From the NCBI GenBank assembly GCA_963920635.1, contig OY987299.1:16853401-16917400 (forward strand): DNA of 64,000 nt. The letters run 5' to 3'. The translations under genes were made by a program, and so were the position numbers. Source of the stretch: Pseudeuparius sepicola (Eukaryota; Arthropoda; Insecta; Coleoptera; Anthribidae). Each line of letters starts with the position of its first letter. Position 1 is the stretch's first letter. This document shows positions 55,097 to 64,000 of this stretch, piece by piece. The notes under the pieces were generated by a model. That model did not search any database, was not told the origin of the DNA, and saw nothing but the letters and a program-made list of their open reading frames with translations.

Positions 55097-56180
55097 TATT
55101 AAGAACTTTAAAAACAAACTTTTATGGCACACCTAGTCATTCACTTACCTTCAAATTTCTACTATTAATACAAATCGTAGCTCCAACAATTAATAAACAG
55201 CGAAAGAATTATATCGGACAAAATAAAGGTCCACTTGCAACTCAATACACCTCTGTAAGAAACACCGACTAGCTGCACTCGCCCGCCGGGTAAGACTTTA
55301 TTGCCGGCTAGCCAATAGCAAGCCGATCACGTGCGTATCACGCTCTAGCCACGCAACAACTTGTGTTTATGTTTCACTTGCATTTAGTTTGAATTTTTTG
55401 CCCTAAGAATTCTGTTATACTGCAAATGTTTTCTCAATGACAACTACTAGCTACTCCTCTACATTCCTTGCTATTGCGCCCCCGTTTTTCGAAACTTTAT
55501 GTGGCTTTTTATGTTAGGTGTTAGGTATATTATTTTATTGTAGTTTTACTGCTTTTTAAAAACGTGGTATATTAAAATCACTTATTTTTATTCGATCTTT
55601 GCACATCTTTACACATCAACACTTTGTGTGGCCCTGATGACCCTGTAGAAAGGAACACCCCGTATATTTTTGTTCGTATTTAAATGGGGGTTCTGACTTC
55701 TGACCTTATTAATTCTGTGGTGTCAGAGTTTAAATAAAAAAACGCTAAAAATATTTATAGTGAAAATCGGAGGTATAAAAAAAGGTAAGCGGTCCTGGAT
55801 TTACATGTTGACGGTAGGAAGGGCAAAAGACTTGGTTCTTGAAGATCTCTCAAATAATCTAGACTATAAGGTGCGCTATACATAATAGAACATTATTGCC
55901 CGGGGACAAGGCAATGAATATGCTTGGGTTCGTGTTCTGTGCACCTATTGAAGGTTCTTCCTCTATCTCAGAAGTTTTAAATATTCAGAGAGAATAAAAT
56001 GTAGTACTACAGATCGCTGCTATGACACTGTAATCAATCAAAAAGGCTTCTCAAGTTTTATAGTTTTATCTATATGGGTTGATCGAGAGGTTGAGATAAC
56101 ACTAAAAATTAAATAAAATTATTTTTCATTACAACGAATTTTTTTTTTAAGTTTGTATTTAGAAAATGAAAGCACTGTAT
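55097..56180. repeat. Flank of the LTR element with repeat copy of the 1-530 family
   Basis: Bases 55580-55870 carry the family shared with 1-530. Nearby, a CCCCGTATATTTTTG block resembles an element end but no partner was found. The rest, including 55870-56180, is unassigned. Confidence 0.5.
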
Positions 56181-56185
56181 AAGTT

Positions 56186-56405
56186 TGTTATAGATAGGAA
56201 TTAGGACATTTAGTATAGTACGCCTACTGAAGACGTTCAGTACAATAAGCTTTTTGCATTGTATAAAAAACTAATGTTTTTATATGTGTAGGTACGCCTC
56301 CCCAGTCTTTGGAGCAGTTGAATATAGACCATCTAAGTTAATTGTTGGTATTATTTGAGAAACAATATAAAGTATCAAATTATAATTATCCTCAAATATA
56401 TAACA
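56186..56405 (+). repeat. 5' LTR
   Basis: The 220-bp repeat carries TGTTATAG at its start and the empty site GAATATAGA (about 56317-56325) that is occupied by an insertion in the 3' LTR. Immediately 3' is the primer-binding-like sequence. Confidence 0.95.
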
Positions 56406-56446
56406 TTGGCGACGAGTTTTAAGAACCTACAGAGCAAAAAAAGAAG

Positions 56447-59400
56447 ATGACTAGCAGCAATGTTGGAGTTTTGGGATCTTTAACCATTTTTGATCCAAAA
56501 TTGTCAACGTTCTCTGTATTTAGTGAGCGACTAAAACAGTTTTTTATCGCTAATACGATCACTGAAGCAGAACAGAAACGGGCCATTTTGCTAAATATGT
56601 TGTCAGAAGACTGCTACATTTTGGTAAGAAATTTGTGCATACCAGATTTGCCTGAAACAAAGTCGTTTGATGCGCTAATCAGATTATTAGTGGACCATTT
56701 TACTCCGGTGAAGTCGTACTTTGCAGAGAGATTAAAGTTTTATAATGGTAAAAGGGAAAAAGGCGAGAGTGTAGCAGATTGGGAGGCAAAAGTGAAAAGT
56801 TTAGCAGTAAACTGTGGTTTTGGTACGGAATTGCAGACAATAATGAGAGATATTTTTGTCACGGGCATTAACGATGAAAAAATAATGGACCGACTTTTTG
56901 AAGAAGATGCTTCTAGGACTAATCTTACATTTCAGCATGTTGTAAAAATTGCTTTAAGTAAAGAATCATCTTTAAACGAGCAGATTACAAGAAGCAGCCT
57001 AGGAATTACCGGCATCAAAATGGAACCGGTAAATTATAATCGTCAACACGCAAATTTTAGGGGTACAAAGCAAGAACAAAATCGACAAAACTCTGGTAAA
57101 AATTATGGACAAGGAGGAAATGTAAAACCTAATGCAAGAAACCAAAAGGTATCGACAGGACGCAGGTGTAACCAAGCATCATCCAGTAAGTGCTGTGTTT
57201 GCGGTCGTAATAATCACTCAAGTAAAGAATGTGCATTTAAAGAATGCATTTGTCACAAATGTGGTATTAAAGGTCATTTAGCTCCTCAATGTAAGAGGAT
57301 TGCTCATAATTTTATCGAAACAGTTAACGATCAAAATTTAAACGAGGATAATACTTTTTGTATAAATGAAAATCAAGAGGGACATTTTCGTTCTAACACC
57401 AATTATTGTAATTGTGATTATGTAAATTTATCTGAAAATTCAATTTTTTGTATCGGACATATAGATAGAAATTATAATGTCAAACCTGCATATATTAAGT
57501 TGCTTGTAGAAAATGTACCTATGGATTTTGAAGCGGATACCGGTTTTGCACATTCGGCAATTTCAGAAAAAATATTTAAGCGACATTTTAATGGGTCAAA
57601 ATTGTTCAAAAATGACCTATCCTTAAAAGATTATGTAGGAATGTCATTTGAGCCTTTAGCTTTTGTCAATTTTAAAATAAATTTCGAAAATCAAAATTTT
57701 ACGTTAAAAACTTATATTGTAAGAAATGGAGGGCCTCCATTAATTGGTCGAAATGGTTTAGCAATGCTAGGTTTAGGTATTTGTAAGGTTAATACTAAAA
57801 ATTGTATTAGCGACCCCGTACATGCTCTAGAACAAGTTTCGTCTCCCATAACTTTAATGAATAAGTATAAATCTGTTTTTGATGGAAAACTGGGCACCTT
57901 TTCAAAATTCAAAATATCATTAAACTTGAAAGAAGGAACTAAACCAAAATTTTGTAAGCCCAGACCAGTGCCTTTTGCCCTAAAACCTAAAATTGAAAGA
58001 GAGCTCCAGAGATTGGTTAATCTTGGCGTATTGATACCTAAAGAGTTTTCTGAATGGGGAACTCCTATAGTACCTGTTTTAAAAGCTAATGGGGGTATAC
58101 GTATATGTGGGGACTTCAAAATTACTTTAAATCCACATTTAGAGTCACAGCAGTTTCCCTTACCCCGCATTGAATATTTATTCACGCAGCTACAGGGGGG
58201 GCAAAAATTCTCAAAGATTGATTTATCTGATGCATATCAACAAATTCAGTTAAATGACGAATCTCAAAAATTAGTTACAATTTCCACGCATAAAGGATTG
58301 TTTTCATATACTAGATTACCTTATGGCATAACTTGTGCACCTGCAATTTTCCAGCAAATTATGGAACAGATTTTTATTTGCCCAGGTGTAGTATTTTTTC
58401 TTGATGATATCCTGATTACAGGAAAAGATAATTTTGAACATTTAGAACGATTAGAATATGTTTTTCAGCGTCTTCAAGAGTGTGGCTTAAAAGTAAAAAA
58501 GACAAATGTTTTTTGTATAAAGATTCTGTCGAATATTTAGGTCATAAAATTGATAAAGACGGACTTCATACTTCTAACGATCGTGTACTTGCTGTAAAAA
58601 ATGTTCCATGTCCGAAATCAGTCACCGAGTTAAAATCTTTTTTAGGTATGTTAAATTTTTACTGTAAATTTCTGCAAAATGCATCGAATACTTTAAAACC
58701 ACTTTATAATCTTCTGAAGAAAGATGTTCCTTGGGAATGGACTCCCGAATGCAATCATTGTTTTGAAAAAGCTAAAACTGTGTTGCTATCTTCGTCAGTT
58801 CTAACACATTTTGATCCTAAGAAAAAAAATTAAACTCACGGTAGATGCATCACAATATGCATTAGGAGCTACATTAAGTCATATTTTTGAAGACAAAACA
58901 GAAAAACCAATAGCTTTCGCCTCACGGTTATTAAACAAAGCCGAAATTTCTTATTCACAAATTGAAAAAGAAGCGGCAGCTATCATTTTTGGAGTAAAGA
59001 AATTTTTCCAATACATTTATGGTAAAAAGTTTTATTTATTTTCGGACCATAAACCTCTACTTGCTATTTTCGGCGGTAAAAAAGGTATTCCAGTTTTTGC
59101 CGCCAATCGCTTGCAAAGATGGGCGCATATTTTATCGGCGTTTAACTTCGAAATTATTTATGTGCCTTCGGATAAAAACACCGCTGATTTTTTTTTCAAG
59201 AAGCCCACTCAATGTTATCGAAAAGGAAAGCGGAAGTAATTTTTATTTTAATTCATATCTTGACGAAGTATCTTATTTACATTTTCTGGACGAATCTACG
59301 TTACCTTTAAATTTTTTAGACATTACGAAAGAAACTTCGAAAGATCCTATTTTAAATAAAATATATTTTTATGTTAGAAATGGTTGGCCTCTACAGTGTG

Positions 59401-60400
59401 TAGAAGAAAAAATCAAGCCATTTTTTGTTCGACGAAATGAAATAACTTTAGAAAGTGATTGCCTCATGTGGGGGTATCGGTTGATCATTCCTGCCAGGTT
59501 ACAAAATTCAATTTTAAAAGAACTGCATATCACTCATATGGGGATGGTTAAAATAAAAAAATTTGCAAGATCGTATGTTTGGTGGCCTGCCATAGATGCA
59601 GACATAGAAAATATCGCGAAAAATTGTCACGCATGTGCAGTTTATGCAAGCGATAAACCAAAAACATCATTAGAGTTGTGGAATTGGCCGCAAAATCCTT
59701 GGACTAGGTTACACGCAGATTTCTTTGGGCCAATCAGAAACAAGCAATTTTTAGTTATTCAAGATGCCACTACAAAATGGATCGAGTGTTTTGAAGTAGG
59801 TAGTTTAACTGCAAAAAACAACTATTAAATTTTTTAGAGAAATATTTGCACGTTTTGGGTTGCACTGATAACGCTACAACTTTTACCTGCGAGGAATTTC
59901 AAAGTTTTTTTAAAAAACAGCGGAATCAAACATGTCACTGGAGCTCCCTATCATCCACAAACAAATGGTTTAGCCGAAAGTGCCGTTAAAATAATAAAAA
60001 GTGCTATATTGAAAGCTTGCCATGAAAACCCAAATATTGATATACACTTATTAATTCATCGTTTTTTATTTCACCACAGAAATACTCCTCATACCACTAC
60101 AAGAGAAAAACCATCAAAATTGTTACTAGGAAGGCATGTTCGCACTAAATTTGATTTACTTTTACCTTTAACTCAAACGGTGGTTGAAAAGAAACAAGAA
60201 TATTCAAAGAAATACTATACCTCAAGAAATAATTCCTCTTTTAAAATAAATGACCAAATTTGGGCAAAAGATTATCGACATAATCAGCCAAAATAGTGTG
60301 AGGGAGTAGTAGTAAAAGTTCTTGGTAGACAAACTTATCAAATTAAAATTGATCAAGGAACAATTTGGAAACGTCACGCGGATCAGCTTAGGAAAAGGTA
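56447..60400 (+). pseudogene. gag-pol of the Ty3/gypsy element, frames broken
   Basis: The first frame (56447-58540, 697 residues) holds gag with two CCHC zinc knuckles (Cys249/252/His257/Cys262 and Cys269/272/His277/Cys282), protease with DTG at 364-366, and the reverse transcriptase with FLDD at 651-654. The RT C-terminus and RNase H continue in other frames (58480-58833; 58811-59239, with TVDAS). Integrase zinc-binding HHCC (H...H, CHAC), the first Asp (LHADFFGP) and QTNGLAE for Glu are in 59019-59828 and 59930-60296, with another shift in between. Frame breaks lie near 58500, 58820, 59190 and 59900, all at A or T runs. As written it cannot make one polyprotein; sequencing error at homopolymers is an alternative. 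Confidence 0.9.
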
Positions 60401-60627
60401 ACCTACCGAAACTAAATTATTCCACGATCAGAATTACCTAGAGCCACTCATGTAAATAATAGTAGTAAGGCCGCGAGTGATTTTGGTGAAATAAGTGAAG
60501 TGCACGAAACACCTCTGGTGGATAGAGTTTTAAGACGTAGAAGCCAAATTAAGGCTCCAGATAGATTAGGTTTAGAGTAAACAAAAAAAAATATACTTTT
60601 GGAATATTTGTAAATTTAAGAGGGAGG

Positions 60628-61568
60628 TGTTATAGATAGGAATTAGGACATTTAGTATAGTACGCCTACTGAAGACGTTCAGTACAATAAGCTTTTTGCA
60701 TTGTATAAAAAACCTAATGTTTTTATATGTGTAGGCCTCCCCAGTCTTTGGAGCAGTTGAATACAGGGTGTTCGAAAAATAGACGGAGATATTTTAGAGG
60801 GTGATTCCCTGTTAAGAAATATGAAAAAAAGTTTCTATAAACATGGGCCCGGAAATGCAGAGTTTTCAAGATACAGGATGTTAAATAAAAAAAAATAAAA
60901 CATGAAATTATTAATGTCTTAAAAATTATTTACTCGATTCTGTTGAAATTTGGCAATGTTATTTGTTGTATTAAGAGGCTAATTTCGCCCTAACTAGATT
61001 AAATTTATTAAGTCCAGTGGCGTCCCGGGGGGCACCTTAGCGAATATTATTATCAAAAAAATGTACGCCACTACCTTTTTTGTAACTTTAATATTTTTTG
61101 TTTGATTAAGCATCTAAAAATACAACTTCTTTCCCTCTTGTATTGTTTTCCTATCTCACTTCGTTTTCGAGAAAAAAAAATAAAAACCGTTTTATTGCAT
61201 GTCACTGGACAAAATTGGTTGTAGTGTACTTTATGTTATGATATTGGAAAAGTTGCAATAACACTCTTTCCTAGAAATGCTTTTGATTATTTGTTTTCCA
61301 AGGCACTTGTGATTTTTTTTGCAAAAATTGATAAACCAATTTTGTCCAGTGACATGCAATATATTTAACATCCTGTATCTTGAAAACTCTGCATTTCCGG
61401 ACCCATGTTTATAGAAACTTTTTTTCATATTTCTTAACAGGGAATCACCCTCTAAAATATCTCCGTCTATTTTTCGAACACCCTGTATAGATCATCTAAG
61501 TTAATTGTTGGTATTATTTGAGAAACGATATAAAGTATCAAATTATAATTATCCTCAAATATATAATA
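60628..61568 (+). repeat. 3' LTR, interrupted
   Basis: LTR parts 60628-60763 and 61486-61568 together match the 5' LTR, separated by a foldback element at 60764-61485. The end reads TAATA where the 5' LTR has TAACA. Confidence 0.9.
60764..61485. mobile_element. Foldback element inserted in the 3' LTR
   Basis: The ends CAGGGTGTTCGAAAAATAGA and the inverted TCTATTTTTCGAACACCCTG are flanked by duplicated TA (60762-60763, 61486-61487). The empty 5' LTR has a single TA at this place, proving the 2-bp duplication. Arms are about 120 bp, with a second inner inverted pair near 61195-61218 and 61334-61360 (GTCACTGGACAAAATTGGTT). No transposase. Confidence 0.95.
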
Positions 61569-61573
61569 AAGTT

Positions 61574-63743
61574 ATATACCACATAAACGCTTACAGCTTT
61601 TGAATTTTTCTGTACATTATTTAATAGGTTTAACGTTTAACTACAATGTAGTGAAATCTTGGGAAATTACTAACTAGGCATTTCAATAAGTATCTATAAA
61701 TGTATCCATCTAGTATTTATAGTTCAGCAATGATTGCTTACCTCTCTGCTAGCAATCAAATCGTAAAATTTAATTTCGATGTTGCAAAAGTTGCTCCTAG
61801 TTTTAAACACAGTAATCAAATTTGTTGCTAAATGTTATTAGTTCGCGTATGAAGTTTTCAGCAAAAGTCGAATAAATTACAGCATTGCAAAATGAAGATG
61901 TAGACGTGTATAATGAAAGCTGTAAGAATTGCACTTTTTGTAGCGTTCCACGATATGAAGTAGGTAAAAGGCCAGCGCAATTTGAAAGAAATTTAAAAAA
62001 TGTTTTATGGAACCTAATCACTGGCTTGGAGTTCCTCCCAAGAAAATATTGCGCAGTCCATATTTTTTTATGAGAAAAAGGTCAATTACATTATTTGAAC
62101 AGTCTAGACGAGGGTTACACCAGATTTGACCAGTACCTATAAGTGTTCGTTAAATTGTTATTAATTATCCCGATATTATTAATGTGGTGATTAAAAAATT
62201 CTGAAGTCACACTTAGTTACCAGCCTTACACCCTATGATGTGGTATTGCGATAAGTGTTTTGATAATTAATTTCACAAGGCGAACTTGGAATATAATATG
62301 GTTTCTAAGGAATGTCAAAACCGACGAGCGTCCTCAAAGAACCTTGTATCATTAATAACACAAATATAATAGTAAATATTGTAAATAGGTATATAACCTT
62401 TTTGTCCGCGATAGAAGAAGAACTTTGACAGAATATTCGAAAAGCAAACAAGAAAATATAGCGAGTTAATGGAAGAATTGTGCAACACAATTTATGCTGG
62501 TGCCTTCACAAATAAACAATGTTGTTTATTTTACGTAACTGCGCATTGTTAATAGATAAAAGGCTTTGAACATGGCTTAATGAAGAAGAAATCGAAATGC
62601 CACTGTAAAATAAAATTACTGGTAAGTAGTAAAAAGAAGTATTGGGCTTGCCAAGTTGAATTTCCTGAATGAAATGCCAGTGTAAAATTGTACATTTTGA
62701 GAAAAGTTGAAGATGTGTTTAAATTACCTTTAGGTTTTATTAGTTTTCATACAACATTAATGGTTTTGGCTTTTGGTATTGCAACATGTGGAACCCACAA
62801 AAACGTGAATGTAAAATTCTGTTTAACTTTATTCCGACATTAATAAACAATTCAAAAGTTATAATGAAAATCGTTTTCAAAGTTTCGCTAAAAAAACGGG
62901 ACCTAGATATTCAAATATTGTAGAAGACATATTTTTATTTTCTCTTTTCAGCCTACTCGATGAAAATATGCGGACTAAGCGGTAAAATATTCAGGTCGTT
63001 TTTCGTACAGCGATCTTTTGAAGCGCGCCATCGTCATCGAAATATGCATATTTTCACCGTCAATGAGCTGTAGCCTAACTAGAACGCTTGGTATAACAGC
63101 AGAATGAGGTTATTTCTGTTTGCGGAGACAGAAGCCGTAAAGCGCATATTTTTAACATTATTTATTGAAATAGTCTTGATTTCTAGTTGCAATTTTCCAG
63201 TGATATATCGGATATTCTTCACCAAATTCCACCAGTTGTATCGAAAAACTATTGCCCAGGAACAAGAATAATCCTGCTGGTATATATTCTTCTATACAGC
63301 ATGCATGATGTCACAGAACAAGTGAACAAAAAGGTATGTCAGGCAAAAAACTAATTGAAATTTGGTCATTTTCACTGAAAAGGAACTTAGCTTACACACG
63401 AAATAAATAAAGCTCTGCCAAGGGCACCTTGATGTCTCTAAACTAAAAGTATACTATACAAATTAATTTCTAATCAATTAGACCTAGACATATTTTTATA
63501 AGCATCTAGATAAATTTCGTTAAATGTTAAAATTAACATTTCAGACTCATATATTCTGACATAATTTAAAAAATTAAATGTAAGTAATCCAAGAGAAGGA
63601 GGTGATCAAAGACTGGCAACGATATCTTATAGAGAACAGGTTAAACAAACATCATTGCTAGCAGAACATAAAGATCGTTCTAAATACAATTTTTTGTAGA
63701 TGTAGCATAGGGTGACTCAAAAATATAGCCCAAAGTTGCTGAG
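61574..63743. other. Intergenic sequence, unassigned
   Basis: Only short frames, mostly from non-ATG starts; none has a domain. Slightly GC-richer at about 62990-63080. No element ends until 63704. Confidence 0.35.
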
Positions 63744-64000
63744 ATATATACAGGGTGAGTCACATCTAAAGGCAGAGCCGAAAACACAAGGTAGAATTCG
63801 CTAAAATAAGCACATATGCTTAATAAACATTAGCTCAAAAACACTTGGTTCTCCATATACAGAGTGTTGAAACTTTTCCAAATATTTTTTAATTTTTTTC
63901 TAGCCCGTTTAGGAATTATTTTATACATATTATGGGTTGTCATTTTGTGCAATAATTTGGCCCTGTTCAGATGAGCAGCGGCGTAGATACAAATAATTTT
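63744..64000. repeat. Partial element with TA-CAGGGTGAGTC end
   Basis: CAGGGTGAGTCACATCTAAAGG at 63744, preceded by TATA, looks like the left end of a foldback element of the same style. The partner arm would be beyond the window. A similar TAGGGTGACTC sequence lies at 63703. Confidence 0.5.

Larger units (their letters stand above)
56186..61568 (+). mobile_element. Ty3/gypsy-type LTR retrotransposon, 5.4 kb
   Basis: LTRs at 56186-56405 and 60628-61568 (the latter interrupted by a 722-bp insertion) begin TGTTATAG and end TAACA/TAATA. They are bounded by the 5-bp duplication AAGTT (56181-56185, 61569-61573). A primer-binding-site-like TGGCGACGAG follows the 5' LTR at 56407, and a purine-rich tract AAGAGGGAGG precedes the 3' LTR. 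The internal region codes in order gag, protease, RT, RNase H and integrase, the Ty3/gypsy order. No envelope gene seen. LTRs differ by about three substitutions and two small indels in 220 bp, so the insertion is recent. Confidence 0.95.

Noticed and set aside
57712..58185. 157-codon minus-strand frame
   Set aside because: It is the antisense of the reverse transcriptase in the LTR retrotransposon.
61885..62073. 62-codon Cys-containing frame
   Set aside because: It starts at TTG without an ATG and has no recognisable pattern beyond two cysteine pairs.

Overview
The window is an AT-rich, intron- and transposon-dominated stretch of an animal nuclear genome, almost certainly an insect. The evidence is one conserved insect C-type lectin gene, split into short exons by multi-kilobase introns, and the mix of Tc1/mariner, hAT, Harbinger-like, P-like (THAP), Penelope-like and Ty3/gypsy elements. 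The order cannot be fixed from the sequence. No bacterial genes, operons or CRISPR arrays are seen.

Region 1 (1-17,000) is the host gene. On the minus strand, exons at 14203-14296 (signal peptide), 9565-9807 and 1643-1800 (C-type lectin domain) join in perfect phase. The 3' exon lies left of base 1. The 7.8-kb intron between the last two holds nested elements: a Penelope-like relic inside inverted repeats (2915-4349), a P-like element with an 8-bp target duplication (4370-6495) that itself contains a 1.3-kb foldback element, a MITE, and a Tc1-like foldback element with a 79-aa DNA-binding-domain ORF (7454-8898). The 4.4-kb intron holds a MITE and a foldback element.

Region 2 (17,000-31,000) is a series of hairpins and DNA transposons: a deleted hAT (18534-19291), a long-TIR element (19386-20928), a Harbinger-like element carrying a MADF fragment and an intact two-exon THAP gene (21054-23353), a CpG-rich patch, and foldback elements at 25360 and 29139.

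Region 3 (31,000-41,650) is a recent 4.6/4.7-kb tandem duplication whose junctions lie inside copies of one foldback family. Each unit carries a mariner transposase gene broken by an unusual palindrome plus minisatellite element. The two units differ by one 122-bp repeat (three against four copies).

Region 4 (41,650-55,900) holds a second P-like 5' end, a degenerate 13-residue-repeat ORF, another THAP-exon element (about 47050-48235), a 5'-truncated Penelope-like element with a 14-bp target duplication and a hammerhead-like motif, and a mariner-family element with an intact transposase and nearly identical 370-bp TIRs (52880-54819).

Region 5 (55,900-64,000) is a Ty3/gypsy-type LTR retrotransposon (56186-61568, AAGTT target duplications). 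Its frames are broken mainly at homopolymers, and its 3' LTR was hit by a 722-bp foldback element. The flank to the right has no recognisable gene.

The lectin gene is the only host gene supported here. The rest is a record of repeated transposition, nesting and transposon-mediated rearrangement. Positions and motifs were read by eye; no alignment or database search was run.
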